Notes: generated by a model not told the origin, from the sequence alone. Positions 37,148-45,952 are shown, counted from the stretch's first letter. The stretch: 64,000 nt of DNA from Flavobacterium hibisci (GCF_020026925.1 NZ_JAIQDW010000002.1:186001-250000), one strand, 5' to 3'. A program made the numbers and translations.

Positions 37148-37759
37148 TTAAAACGAAAATTCTTCTACGGCTTTTAAAGCTTTTGGCAATGCACTTTCTG
37201 CAAAATCCGGTATTGAAGTTCCTTCTACACGAAAGGTTGTTACATCTGTCATTCCTAAAAAAGCCAAAACAGCACGTAAATAAGGCTCTGCAAAATCATA
37301 ACTTTTATACGGGCCTTCAGAAAATATTGCCCCTGAAGCTACAGACAAATACACTTTTTTACCCGTTACGAGTCCTTTTGGATATCCGTCTGCATAGCTA
37401 AATGTTACTCCCGCTCTTGAAATCTGATCTACCCAGCCTTTTAAAACCGCCGGAATTCCAAAATTGTAAAGCGGAACGCCTATTACAATAATATCTGCAT
37501 CCATTAATTTTTGAACAGCATCATTAGAATTTTTAATGGCCATTTTTTGCTCTAATGTCTGCAGTTCGACCGGCGTAAAAAATGCCCCAATTTGTGATTC
37601 ATCCAGATAAGGCAAAGGTGTTTTTGAAAGATCGAGTGTCTGTACTTCGATTTCCGGGTAGGCGATTGTCAGTTTTTCAATAACTGCGTTCGATAATTTA
37701 TTACTAAAGGAAGCATCTCCCTTAATACTTGTGACGATATTCAGAATTATTTTGCTCAT
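37148..37759 (-). CDS. azoR: FMN-dependent NADH:quinone oxidoreductase / azoreductase
   Basis: This 203-aa flavodoxin-fold protein should transfer electrons from NADH through FMN to quinones or azo compounds, protecting against electrophile stress. I choose the ATG at 37759 (MSKIILNIVTSIKG), which starts the first beta-strand and phosphate-binding loop directly. An upstream frame to 37786 adds only nine residues. Family motifs are VPLYNFGIPAVLKGWVDQI and AGVTFSYADGYPKGL. The length matches AzoR. It is divergent from an HxlR regulator, and the intergenic operator lies over its probable promoter, so repression by that regulator is likely. Confidence 0.93.
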   Translation of the reverse strand: MSKIILNIVTSIKGDASFSNKLSNAVIEKLTIAYPEIEVQTLDLSKTPLPYLDESQIGAFFTPVELQTLEQKMAIKNSNDAVQKLMDADIIVIGVPLYNFGIPAVLKGWVDQISRAGVTFSYADGYPKGLVTGKKVYLSVASGAIFSEGPYKSYDFAEPYLRAVLAFLGMTDVTTFRVEGTSIPDFAESALPKALKAVEEFSF

Positions 37760-37783
37760 GCTATTTTTATTTTGTTTACTACA

Positions 37784-37791
37784 CAAACTTA
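37784..37791 (-). promoter_or_regulatory. Candidate azoR promoter -7 element
   Basis: Minus-strand TAAGTTTG matches TAnnTTTG 25 bp before the azoR start. Its expected -33 region would fall at about 37809-37818, touching the palindromic operator. Confidence 0.45.
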
Positions 37792-37816
37792 TTTACATTT
37801 ACTATCTCTTTTATAG

Positions 37817-37854
37817 TACTATCCCCAAGGATAGCGCTATCGTTGAGGATAGTA
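37817..37854. promoter_or_regulatory. Large palindromic operator between azoR and HxlR gene
   Basis: A 38-bp inverted repeat has 17 of 19 paired positions, centred between 37835 and 37836. The inner core GATAGCGCTATC-like dyad is 37830-37841, and the outer arms are TACTATCC (37817-37824) and GGATAGTA (37847-37854). It can also be read as two adjacent copies of a CTATC-N-GGATAG half-palindrome, as expected for two dimers of a winged-helix repressor. Confidence 0.75.
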
Positions 37855-37871
37855 ACGTAAGCAAGATCAAA

Positions 37872-38246
37872 ATGACAAGCGAAAACACAACTACATGCGA
37901 GGATAAAACCTGTTCAAAAGAATCCTGTTTAAGTGCCTTATTACCAGTAAGGGATGCTCTGGAAGTACTGAACGGAAGATGGAAATTGCCAATACTGATT
38001 GCTTTGTCTGATCGTCCCAAACGATTCAAGGAAATCTCAAGAGATCTGGATGGAATTACCGATAAAATGCTGTCGAAAGAACTCAAAGATCTGGAAATAA
38101 ATAAACTGGTTATAAGAACGGTTTACGACACTTTTCCACCAACTGTTGAATACCGCAGAACATTGCACAGTCAATCTTTGGGAAATGTCATAATGGCCTT
38201 AAAAGACTGGGGAACTTTACACCGGAAAGAAATCATTGGAAAATAG
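37872..38246 (+). CDS. HxlR family winged-helix regulator, cysteine-rich N-terminus
   Basis: This is a 124-aa MarR/HxlR-type DNA-binding protein. I place the start at the ATG at 37872; a longer frame from 37731 adds a hydrophobic leader that overlaps azoR on the other strand and the operator, so it is unlikely. The HxlR core is seen as LEVLNGRWKLPILIALSDRPKRF, then the recognition helix region ITDKMLSKELKDLE and the wing YRRTLHSQSLG. Cysteines at 9, 14 and 19 precede the core, whereas the position that usually carries the sensing Cys (before PV in CPV...) is Leu. In Bacillus, YodB and HypR of this family sense quinones or diamide by Cys and control azoreductases or nitroreductases, matching this arrangement. 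Confidence 0.9.
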   Translation: MTSENTTTCEDKTCSKESCLSALLPVRDALEVLNGRWKLPILIALSDRPKRFKEISRDLDGITDKMLSKELKDLEINKLVIRTVYDTFPPTVEYRRTLHSQSLGNVIMALKDWGTLHRKEIIGK

Positions 38247-38280
38247 TTTGTTAGATTAAGCTTTTAAAAAGATAAAATGA

Positions 38281-38327
38281 TTTGCTTTTATTTTAAAATA
38301 AGATCTCTATATTTGCAACCTAGTTGC
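38281..38327 (+). promoter_or_regulatory. Promoter with dyad operator upstream of the His/Cys-rich gene
   Basis: TTTG (38281-38284) and TATATTTG (38308-38315) are separated by 23 nt, within the TTG-N17-23-TAnnTTTG range described for Flavobacterium. The dyad GCAAC-N3-GTTGC (38315-38327) begins at the end of the -7 element, covering the expected transcription start. That is a typical repressor position, plausibly a metal-responsive one. Confidence 0.65.
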
Positions 38328-38358
38328 GTTATTTGCTGCTAAGATTTCCAAATCGAGA

Positions 38359-38712
38359 ATGAATAAAAAGAAATTTTTACTAATTAATCTTTTCATGTCT
38401 TTAATGGTGTTGTTCGCAATGCTTTTTCAGACTATTCATTCTTATGAGCATATTTACACGCAAATCCACGAGAAACATTGCGACCATAAATACACTCCCA
38501 ATCAAAAACAGATAACGCATAGTCATGCTGTCGATACGAATTGTCCTGTTTGTCATTTTACATTCAGCACATTTATTTCAAATTCATTTCATACTTTTTC
38601 ATTTCATAAACCAAACGTTGTTACTTCGGCTGTTTTCTTTTACAGCAAAGCAACCTCAACGTTTTTCAAAGGCAGTCTCTTTGCTTTAAGAGCACCCCCT
38701 GCCCTATTTTAG
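38359..38712 (+). CDS. Small His/Cys-rich membrane-anchored protein (LRAPP tail)
   Basis: This 117-aa protein has one N-terminal hydrophobic segment (about 5-27) and a His-rich middle (HSYEHIY, HEKHCDHKY, ITHSHAVDTNCPVCHF). It ends with LFALRAPPALF, a tail seen in a family of short Bacteroidota and proteobacterial proteins linked to metal genes (DUF2946-like). The HxH, CDH and CPVC pattern suggests binding of a transition metal, perhaps copper, zinc or iron, at the outer face of the inner membrane. Function is not established. It precedes an ABC ATPase and TonB receptor by a 277-bp gap, so shared control is possible. Confidence 0.7.
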   Translation: MNKKKFLLINLFMSLMVLFAMLFQTIHSYEHIYTQIHEKHCDHKYTPNQKQITHSHAVDTNCPVCHFTFSTFISNSFHTFSFHKPNVVTSAVFFYSKATSTFFKGSLFALRAPPALF

Positions 38713-38795
38713 TTTACCGGATTTACTATTTAAATGTTGAAAATCATTCTTTTTGTTTCGGACAAAAGGCAATGTATGCTATTTCAGATATTGAT

Positions 38796-38831
38796 CTGAT
38801 GAAATCTATTTTGGCGAATAGATTCCATCAG
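38796..38831. repeat. Strong hairpin in the gap before the ABC ATPase
   Basis: CTGATGAAATCTATT (38796-38810) pairs with AATAGATTCCATCAG (38817-38831), 14 of 15 positions, around TTGGCG. There is no T-run, so it is not a standard terminator. The rest of the 277-bp gap (38713-38989) has a TAGCT/AGCTA pair near 38900-38950 enclosing GGACGTCC and may be structured RNA. I see no ORF in it. Confidence 0.5.
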
Positions 38832-38989
38832 CAAATTTGATCAATCATGTTATTTTCTGGTTTAAACAAAATCGTTTCAGTAAACACTTCCCTCTTTACA
38901 TTTAATAAAATAGCTCTGGACGTCCCTATGGAACGACCTGAAACAGCTATATCTATTTAAAAAATAATAATTTTCCAAATCCATACATT

Positions 38990-39685
38990 ATGCTCACAGC
39001 AGTAAACCTGACTAAAAAATACGGCGACCAAATTGCTTTAAACGCTTTAAATCTAACCATCAACAAAGGTGAAATTTTTGCACTATTAGGACAAAACGGT
39101 GCCGGAAAAACTACTACCATAAACTTATTTCTCGGATTTATAAAACCTACAGGAGGCGAGATTAAAATAAATGATATTTCGGTCGTTACCGATGCTGATA
39201 AAACTAAAAAAGATGTGGCTTACATTCCGGAAACAGTTATGTTATATCCAAATCTTACTGGTCTGGAAAACCTGAAATTCTTTTCTTCCCTTGCCGGATT
39301 TAAATATTCAACCGGAGAACTGACTTATTTTTTAACCAAAGCTGGTTTACAGATTACAGCTCACGATCAAAATCTGGGTGGTTATTCAAAAGGAATGCGC
39401 CAAAAAGTAGGCATCGCCATTGCTATTGCAAAAAAAGCAAAAGTACTCTTGCTCGATGAACCTACAAGTGGTCTGGATCCTAAAGCTTCAAACGAATTTT
39501 CACAGATTTTAAAAGAACTTTCGGCAGATGGAACAGCTATCTTAATGGCGACACACGATATTTTCAGAGCAAGGGAAGTCGCAACACACATTGGCATTAT
39601 GAAACAGGGAAATCTGGTAACCGTTATCGAAGCCGAAAAAATCTCTGCCAATGAACTCGAAGATTTGTACTTACAAACTGTTTAA
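38990..39685 (+). CDS. ABC transporter ATP-binding protein (NosF-like)
   Basis: This 231-aa cytoplasmic ATPase energises the ABC exporter encoded downstream. Walker A is GQNGAGKTT (34-42), the signature is GGYSKGMRQK, Walker B is LLLDEPTSGLD, and the switch His is in MATHD. The sequence resembles the NosF/CcmA-like group that pairs with DUF3526 ABC-2 permeases. The stop at 39685 lies 28 bp before the TonB receptor start. Its two permeases follow that receptor, which is an unusual split of the ABC genes. Confidence 0.92.
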   Translation: MLTAVNLTKKYGDQIALNALNLTINKGEIFALLGQNGAGKTTTINLFLGFIKPTGGEIKINDISVVTDADKTKKDVAYIPETVMLYPNLTGLENLKFFSSLAGFKYSTGELTYFLTKAGLQITAHDQNLGGYSKGMRQKVGIAIAIAKKAKVLLLDEPTSGLDPKASNEFSQILKELSADGTAILMATHDIFRAREVATHIGIMKQGNLVTVIEAEKISANELEDLYLQTV

Positions 39686-39713
39686 AAGGAAATCAGGATT
39701 TCCATCAACCAAA

Positions 39714-42017
39714 ATGAAACATCTATTTTTATTTGCCTTATTATTTTTATTAGGCATACCATCTATACAATCCCAAACGATTAACGAAAAAATAAAGGAT
39801 AGCATTGCCAAGGATTCTATTGAAACGGAAGTGAAGCGAAATGAACTCCAAACCGTTGAAATCATTGGCCGTTCAACCAAAAAATATTACAGCGATTATT
39901 CTTTTGCAGCGACAAAAACGGCAGCATTAAACAAAGATATTCCACAATCTATTTCGACCGTAACCAAGGAATTAATTGCCGATAAAGCCGCTTTTTATCT
40001 GGCCGATGCCGTAAAAATGACAAGCGGTGTTATTCCGGCGAGTTATTACAATCAATATACGATTCGCGGTATCAGTCAAAATGAGGAAGGCCAAATCATC
40101 AACGGAATGCGAACTCGTCAATATTATTTTTTACAGCCACTCACCACCAATATTGAACGTGTGGAAGTAATAAAAGGACCTTCGAGTGCTACGTTTTCAT
40201 CAGTAGATCCGGGTGGAAGCATCAATCTGGTGACCAAAAAACCTTTGGCAACTGAACATAAAGAGGTCAGCATGAGTGTTGGAAGTTTCAGCACTTTGCG
40301 CGGAACTCTGGATTTTACAGGTCCATTAAACGAATCCAAAACATTATTATATCGTGTAAACGGTGCTTACCAGGAAGCCAAATCGTTCCGTGATCTGGTT
40401 AATAATAAATCCTTCCTGATCTCGCCATCTTTCAGTTATATTCCGAATGAAAAAACGGCTATCAATACTGAATTGATTCTGAGCGATATGAAAGGAATTC
40501 TCGACAGAGGACAGCCTATTTTTGGTGCCGTTGCCGGAGTGACAGATTTAAACAAAACCCCAATAAGTTTGAATCTGGGTGCTCCGAGTGATTTTTTCAG
40601 GTCTAAAGAAATGATTCTGATGACGAATTTCGCGCATAAATTCAGTTCTAAAATTAGTTTCAATACCTCGTACATGAAACAAACCTGGACAGAAGATCTT
40701 CAGGAACACAGAACCACTAATGCCTTTGCCGTTGACATGAATAATCAGCCTGTAACGAGCCTGGCGATGATGCAGTTTGTACAGCGTCAGCAAAACTGGG
40801 ATATCGACAATTTGAGCGCTTACTTAAATTTCGATCTAAAAACCGGAAAACTGACCCATAAATTATTGACAGGATACGATTTAAGTAGCTGGAACAAAAA
40901 CATAGGCGGCGGTCAAAATGCAGCCAGAGGTTATCTCTTAAATGACGGCACTGTTGCAGGTTCTTTCGTTTTGGCAAATGCTGCAAATTATCAAACAATC
41001 ACTATCGACGGAGTTGTTATGCCGAAACCAAATGTAACTTATTTCAATTTGAACAATCCAAAATATACCGTTACAAGTCCGGAAGATTATACTTTGAATG
41101 TTAGAACAGCACTACCATCGGCTTTAACGACAACGAACGCTATTTATATTCAGGATCAGATTCAGTGGGCTAAATTTACCTTTTTATTGGGTTTAAGAAA
41201 CGAATGGTTCAAGGATATTACGAATTATAAAGCCAACAACGAACTTACTGTAAAAAAATCGGTTTTGCTGCCAAGAGTTGGGATAACGTATGCCGTAAAC
41301 AATTCAATTAATGTTTATACGACTTATCTTGAAGGCTATCAGCCACAGTCGAACACAGTGACTTTGATGCCACAAACCGGAAGTTTACCTGCCGGAAGCC
41401 AGTTTGATCCGTTGGAAAGTAATCTAAAGGAAGTCGGAATTAAAGCTACTTTCTTAAATAACACCATGAGTTTTAACGCGGCTGTTTACGAAATCAACCA
41501 GCGCAATATTTTGATGAATGCAAATGACCCCGTAAATCCTGATTTACTGGTAACAAGAGGAGCAGAAAGAAGCCGTGGTTTTGAATGTGATTTGGCAGGT
41601 TACATTATTCCGGATTGGCAAATTAACGCTTCTTACAGTTATATTGATGCTGAAATTACCAATGATCACAATGCTTCATTAATTGGCGCCAGAAAACAAA
41701 ATACGCCGAAAAACAGTGCCAACTTATGGACACGTTACAATTTCAGATCTGATTCTGCTCTGGATAATTTCGGAATTGGAGCGGGAATGCAATACCAAAG
41801 CAGCAAAATTCCGTGGTTTACCAGAGATTTTACAATTCCGGATTTTACCATTTTTGACGCCGCGGTTTATTACAAACCCACTAAAAGCAACATGCAGATT
41901 GCTATGAACATGGGTAATGTTTTTAACAGAACCTATTGGCTTGGCGCGCAAAACTACCTTCGATTATTTCCCGGTGCACCACGAAATGCGACGCTTACCG
42001 TAACTTATAAATTTTAA
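39714..42017 (+). CDS. TonB-dependent siderophore-type receptor
   Basis: This 767-aa outer-membrane receptor resembles the FhuA/FpvA-like siderophore receptors. I choose the ATG at 39714 (MKHLFLFALLFLLG, ending IQSQ), which gives a clean signal peptide. An upstream frame from 39651 overlaps the ATPase gene. The TonB-box-like LQTVEIIGRS is followed by the plug features ALNKDIPQSISTV, YTIRGISQNEEGQIINGM and ERVEVIKGPSSATFSSVDPG, then GSINLVTKKP, all typical of ferric-siderophore receptors. The barrel ends RNATLTVTYKF. Unlike the SusC proteins it has no carboxypeptidase-regulatory-like domain. The ligand may be a ferric siderophore or another metal chelate; the neighbouring His/Cys-rich protein and ABC genes point the same way. 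Confidence 0.9.
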   Translation: MKHLFLFALLFLLGIPSIQSQTINEKIKDSIAKDSIETEVKRNELQTVEIIGRSTKKYYSDYSFAATKTAALNKDIPQSISTVTKELIADKAAFYLADAVKMTSGVIPASYYNQYTIRGISQNEEGQIINGMRTRQYYFLQPLTTNIERVEVIKGPSSATFSSVDPGGSINLVTKKPLATEHKEVSMSVGSFSTLRGTLDFTGPLNESKTLLYRVNGAYQEAKSFRDLVNNKSFLISPSFSYIPNEKTAINTELILSDMKGILDRGQPIFGAVAGVTDLNKTPISLNLGAPSDFFRSKEMILMTNFAHKFSSKISFNTSYMKQTWTEDLQEHRTTNAFAVDMNNQPVTSLAMMQFVQRQQNWDIDNLSAYLNFDLKTGKLTHKLLTGYDLSSWNKNIGGGQNAARGYLLNDGTVAGSFVLANAANYQTITIDGVVMPKPNVTYFNLNNPKYTVTSPEDYTLNVRTALPSALTTTNAIYIQDQIQWAKFTFLLGLRNEWFKDITNYKANNELTVKKSVLLPRVGITYAVNNSINVYTTYLEGYQPQSNTVTLMPQTGSLPAGSQFDPLESNLKEVGIKATFLNNTMSFNAAVYEINQRNILMNANDPVNPDLLVTRGAERSRGFECDLAGYIIPDWQINASYSYIDAEITNDHNASLIGARKQNTPKNSANLWTRYNFRSDSALDNFGIGAGMQYQSSKIPWFTRDFTIPDFTIFDAAVYYKPTKSNMQIAMNMGNVFNRTYWLGAQNYLRLFPGAPRNATLTVTYKF

Positions 42018-42023
42018 CAAAGC

Positions 42024-43460
42024 ATGTCTTTACACGTAGAAATTTTAATTGCAAAACATTTAAAAAATTCAGCTTTTAAAAACAAGGCTGTTTACATCAT
42101 CACACTTTTTATTGGTCTTTTATTGGTTTACGCCGTTTTATCAGGCTGGAAAAACTATAGAAATCAAAACGAAACCAGTGAAAAATACCAACATGAATCC
42201 CGCGAAGACTGGCTGAAAAATCCTGACAAGAATCCGCACAGAATGGCACATTACGGCAATTTTGCTTTTCGAAAAAGCACTTCACTGAGCGTTTTTGAAT
42301 TCGGAATGGAACCTTTTTTTGGAAATGCTATATTTCTCGAAGCGCATAAGCAAAATACAGCCAATTTTTCTGAAGCCGGATTCTCGAACAGCATGCTTCG
42401 TTTTGGAGAAATCAGTACTGCTATGATTTTACAAATTCTATTACCGTTATTGATTTTTTTCCTCGGATTTAATTCGGTCGCAGCCGAAAGGGAAAACGGA
42501 ACACTAAAACTGCTTTTGAGTCAGGGTATCAACTGGAAACAGCTTTTATTAGGCAAAATACTCGGAATCGCCTCTGTCATTATGATGCTGTTTATTCCGG
42601 CAATTCTCGTTTTGGTTTTCATCTGGTTATTGCTTCAGAACTTTAGCATTTCATTTGACGAAACCCTTAAAATGATCTTGTTCATTGGGTTTCATTTTCT
42701 ATATCTGCTATTTTTTTGCGCTATTGCCGTTTTGATTTCTGCTTCTTGCAAAACTTCAAAAAAAGCGTTGGTTTCGTTAATTGGGATTTGGTTGGTTATC
42801 GCAATTATTTTACCGAGAACCACGCAGGCAATTGGCGCTTATATTTACGAAGCTCCTTCGAAAATTAAGTTCAACAGCGATATCGAAAAAGATATTTTGA
42901 AACAAGGTGACAGTCATAATCCGAATGATCCGCATTACAAAGCGATTAAGGATTCTTTACTGGCGTTTCATAAAGTCGACTCGGTTCAGAAACTTCCTTT
43001 TAATTATTCCGGTTTTATCATGACCGAAGGCGAAAAAATCAGTTCGAATATCTACAATAAACATTTGGAAAATCTGCTTCAGGTTTACGAAAAACAAAAC
43101 AGTTTTTCAAAAGCAGTATCATTTTTGAATCCGTATATCGCGATGAAAAACCTGTCGATGGCATTATCTAATACAGATTATGATTCATACATCGATTTTC
43201 AAAAACAAGCCGAAACCTATCGCTATGACATGGCGCAAAAAATGAATGCTTTGCAAATTAAATATATCAGTAATAAAAAAGACAAGCCGGCCGTAATCGA
43301 CAAAGATCATTGGGCTGAAGTTCAGGAATTTCATTATGAGCCCAAAGGAGTTCTGACCGTTTTAAAAAACGAAATGGTCTCTGTTGTTTCACTTTTCCTC
43401 TGGATGAGTTTGTTATTTATTTTAATCCGGTTAGCTTCAAAAAACTTAAAAGCCATTTAA
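42024..43460 (+). CDS. ABC-2 type permease, DUF3526-like (first)
   Basis: This 478-aa inner-membrane permease has one N-terminal membrane helix (about 21-42) and a large extracytoplasmic loop (about 45-130). A cluster of helices follows (about 138-290, including FLGFNSVAAERENGTLKLLL, the ABC-2 cytoplasmic loop motif), then a second large soluble loop and a C-terminal helix. The two long loops fit DUF3526 NosY-like permeases. It begins 6 bp after the TonB receptor and ends 1 bp before the second permease. The transported substrate is unknown; metal or siderophore export is a guess from context. Confidence 0.83.
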   Translation: MSLHVEILIAKHLKNSAFKNKAVYIITLFIGLLLVYAVLSGWKNYRNQNETSEKYQHESREDWLKNPDKNPHRMAHYGNFAFRKSTSLSVFEFGMEPFFGNAIFLEAHKQNTANFSEAGFSNSMLRFGEISTAMILQILLPLLIFFLGFNSVAAERENGTLKLLLSQGINWKQLLLGKILGIASVIMMLFIPAILVLVFIWLLLQNFSISFDETLKMILFIGFHFLYLLFFCAIAVLISASCKTSKKALVSLIGIWLVIAIILPRTTQAIGAYIYEAPSKIKFNSDIEKDILKQGDSHNPNDPHYKAIKDSLLAFHKVDSVQKLPFNYSGFIMTEGEKISSNIYNKHLENLLQVYEKQNSFSKAVSFLNPYIAMKNLSMALSNTDYDSYIDFQKQAETYRYDMAQKMNALQIKYISNKKDKPAVIDKDHWAEVQEFHYEPKGVLTVLKNEMVSVVSLFLWMSLLFILIRLASKNLKAI

Positions 43461-43461
43461 T

Positions 43462-44814
43462 ATGTTAGCATTAGTATTTAAAAATTTTATCCGCTCTAAG
43501 GGAACAAAAGTTGGATTATTGTTTCTTTTGATTATCGGATTTATCAGTCTTTTAATTGGCCAGCAATTCCAGCAAAAGCAACATAAAAATATCACGGAAG
43601 CAGCGGTTTATCAAAAAGAACACATTGCCCGAAACGCTTCTTTTCATAAAGACGAAATGGGGCTTTTACTATATTATGTAAAATTTTCACTGGTCAACAA
43701 AACATTCCCTCTCAACAGTCTGGCAATTGGTCAGCGTGACGTTAATCCGTCGATTCAGAGCGTTACAATCAGAGGTCTGGAAGGTCAGAAATATGATTCG
43801 GAACTCAATAATCCGGGTAATCTTTTGTTGGGAAACCTTGATTTTAGTTTTGTACTTGTTTATCTTTTTCCGCTTCTGATTATTGCTTTTACCTATAATA
43901 TCGTTTCAGAAGAAAGAGAATCCGGAACCTGGAAAATCGTAGCTACACAAAGTGATAATACGTTTTTATACATTTTAAAATTATTCTATATCCGGATTTT
44001 AAGTTTGATTGCATTGCTGACAATTATCCTTATTATGGCTGTCGTACTTTTGAATATACCATTTGACAGTTCACTTCTCACTTTTTACATCATAAGTATT
44101 TTGTACATTCTCTTTTGGTTTGCCATTTGCTTTTTTATGGCTTCGCTTCAAAAAGATTCAAATTTCAATGCTGTAATCTTATTGACGATCTGGCTGTTTC
44201 TGATTATTATTCTTCCGGCAACCATTAACACTTATATTGTAAACAAATACCCGGTTCCCGAAGCATTAGAACTGACACTGAAACAACGAAATGCCTACCA
44301 CGAAAAATGGGATATGGATAAAAAAATGACTATGGATAAATTCTACAGTCATTACCCACAGTTCAAAAGCTATATTTTACCGGATACCGAATTCAGCTGG
44401 CTATGGTATTATGCGATGCAGCAAATGGGTGATGACGAATCGGCCAAACAGTCTCAGGAATTACAGAACAAATTAAAACAGCGAAATCAGGCGAGCCAGA
44501 CGATTGCGCAATTTATCCCGACTTTGCATACCCAGATTCAACTGAATGCAATTGCAAAATCGGATTTGGAAAACCAGCTTTTGTTTATGGAAAAGACAAA
44601 AGAATTCCATGAAAAAATGAGGTTGTATTTTTACCCTAAAATCTTTGATAATGCTCCGGTAACCGAAGAAAACTGGTCTAAATTTAAAGTAGAAACTTTT
44701 GAAGATACTTCGAAAACCAATTTTACAAAAGCTCTTTTACCACTAGTATTGTTCAATTTTCTATTGATTAGTTTAGGCTTGATGAATTTCAGGAAAAACT
44801 ATCAGATAATTTAA
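43462..44814 (+). CDS. ABC-2 type permease, DUF3526-like (second)
   Basis: This 450-aa inner-membrane protein has the same layout as its upstream neighbour: an N-terminal helix (about 15-33), a long loop, and the membrane cluster with YNIVSEERESGTWKIVATQS. A second soluble loop rich in Gln and Lys follows, then a last helix near the C-terminus. It most likely forms a heterodimer with the first permease, driven by the ATPase encoded upstream of the TonB receptor. A strong terminator follows 50 bp downstream. Confidence 0.83.
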   Translation: MLALVFKNFIRSKGTKVGLLFLLIIGFISLLIGQQFQQKQHKNITEAAVYQKEHIARNASFHKDEMGLLLYYVKFSLVNKTFPLNSLAIGQRDVNPSIQSVTIRGLEGQKYDSELNNPGNLLLGNLDFSFVLVYLFPLLIIAFTYNIVSEERESGTWKIVATQSDNTFLYILKLFYIRILSLIALLTIILIMAVVLLNIPFDSSLLTFYIISILYILFWFAICFFMASLQKDSNFNAVILLTIWLFLIIILPATINTYIVNKYPVPEALELTLKQRNAYHEKWDMDKKMTMDKFYSHYPQFKSYILPDTEFSWLWYYAMQQMGDDESAKQSQELQNKLKQRNQASQTIAQFIPTLHTQIQLNAIAKSDLENQLLFMEKTKEFHEKMRLYFYPKIFDNAPVTEENWSKFKVETFEDTSKTNFTKALLPLVLFNFLLISLGLMNFRKNYQII

Positions 44815-44864
44815 GGATTAATCTCAATTTAGAGGGAATTTATCTTTAAATTCTCTGTAAGTAC

Positions 44865-44897
44865 AAGAAACCTCGCTGATTGCGAGGTTTCTTTTTT
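44865..44897 (+). terminator. Terminator of the ABC/TonB cluster
   Basis: A perfect 12-bp stem (AAGAAACCTCGC at 44865-44876, GCGAGGTTTCTT at 44882-44893), a 5-nt loop and a T-run follow the last permease gene. Confidence 0.92.
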
Positions 44898-45008
44898 ATA
44901 TCTTTGTAGAGCTTCTTTAAAACACGGAAAAAATCTCCACGTTATAGTTGGCGCAATATCTGAACGACTGGCTGAACCATTATCGAATCTAGAGCGCCTA
45001 TGTACAAG

Positions 45009-45380
45009 TTACATTAACGGTAAACAAATTTTTCTATCTTCTTTATTAAACTCAAATTTATCAGAATTCAAATTAAACGCTTCAGATAATCCTTTAATCA
45101 CTGAGTACAAGACAACAGTATCTACGGTATGGAAAGGATCCCAAACAATGAAAGGTATTTTAATAATCATTCTTTCTTCAATGAGTTCACTTCCGAAAGA
45201 TTCAAAAAAAAGCTTAACTGCAAACTCACAAGTCAATCTCCATCTATCATCAGCAGAATAAATATAATGATAATTATTTAATTTCCTTTCTTCGCTATTA
45301 AAACGGTCTATATCAAATACTATACTTACATTATACCCCCTTTTATTTACAATTTCTCTAAATGAATATTCTGTTTGCAT
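45009..45380 (-). CDS. Hypothetical protein, 123 aa
   Basis: I do not recognise this family. It is a soluble protein with mixed alpha/beta prediction, no signal peptide, and a moderately acidic, aromatic-rich composition (NNYHYIYSADDRWRLTCEF; IPFIVWDPFHTVDTVV). It starts with an ATG preceded by an A-rich stretch and has no close downstream partner. A long hairpin terminator separates it from the next minus-strand gene. Confidence 0.6.
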   Translation of the reverse strand: MQTEYSFREIVNKRGYNVSIVFDIDRFNSEERKLNNYHYIYSADDRWRLTCEFAVKLFFESFGSELIEERMIIKIPFIVWDPFHTVDTVVLYSVIKGLSEAFNLNSDKFEFNKEDRKICLPLM

Positions 45381-45460
45381 ATGTTAATTATTTAATCATT
45401 TTTTCAACAGTTTTTGTAGAAACTTCTGTTTTAACTTTACAAAACATTGTTTACCATAAA

Positions 45461-45507
45461 AATAAATTAAAAAGACTGTCTACTCCAGACAGTCTTTTTA
45501 ATTTATT
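45461..45507. terminator. 20-bp perfect-stem terminator
   Basis: The 20-nt arms at 45461-45480 and 45488-45507 are perfectly complementary around a 7-nt loop (core GACTGTC / GACAGTC with A/T outer arms). It lies 10 nt after the stop of the minus-strand gene at 45517 and would also work on the plus strand. Confidence 0.9.
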
Positions 45508-45516
45508 CATTTACTA

Positions 45517-45822
45517 TTACGCTCTAAACAAAGCAAACTTATTATAATCATACAAAACCTTATCGTAAGGCACCAATAATTTTTCCGTTTTTTCTGAAGA
45601 CTCATCAAAAGTAATTCCGTTATGTTTTCTGAACAAATAAATCTCTCTCAGGCAATTGGACAAACTCTGATGAATTTCAGAAGTAAACAATGGTAATTGA
45701 TTATCTCCTACCAACAAATCAATCTGGTAGTTTGAACTGCTTTTTGAAAGATTATTACCAATTATCCTGATAGTGAATTTGGTGCTTTTTCCGTGTTGTT
45801 TTCCCTGATAATGTATTACCAT
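45517..45822 (-). CDS. Hypothetical protein, 101 aa
   Basis: This is a small soluble protein of unknown function. The N-terminal half looks beta-rich (STKFTIRIIGNN; YQIDLLVGDNQLPLF) and the C-terminal half helical, ending with a YDKVLYDYNKFALFRA tail. No signal peptide or known motif is seen. It is monocistronic, with its own terminator directly downstream. Confidence 0.55.
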   Translation of the reverse strand: MVIHYQGKQHGKSTKFTIRIIGNNLSKSSSNYQIDLLVGDNQLPLFTSEIHQSLSNCLREIYLFRKHNGITFDESSEKTEKLLVPYDKVLYDYNKFALFRA

Positions 45823-45952
45823 GACTTATATTATTAAAGGTTAGAATTTATTTTACAGTTAGCTTAAATTGCTTTTTAATTCAACATTTAAAGTTATAAA
45901 AAAAAAGCAAAATGCTACTGTTCCTATATTAAATTATACTTTTTTTAGCATA

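Noticed and set aside
37731..37871. N-terminal hydrophobic extension of the HxlR regulator.
   Set aside because: It overlaps azoR and the operator, is unlike HxlR proteins, and an ATG at 37872 gives a standard length.
38796..38831. Terminator after the His/Cys-rich gene.
   Set aside because: The stem is strong but lacks a T-run on either strand, so it is listed as a hairpin only.
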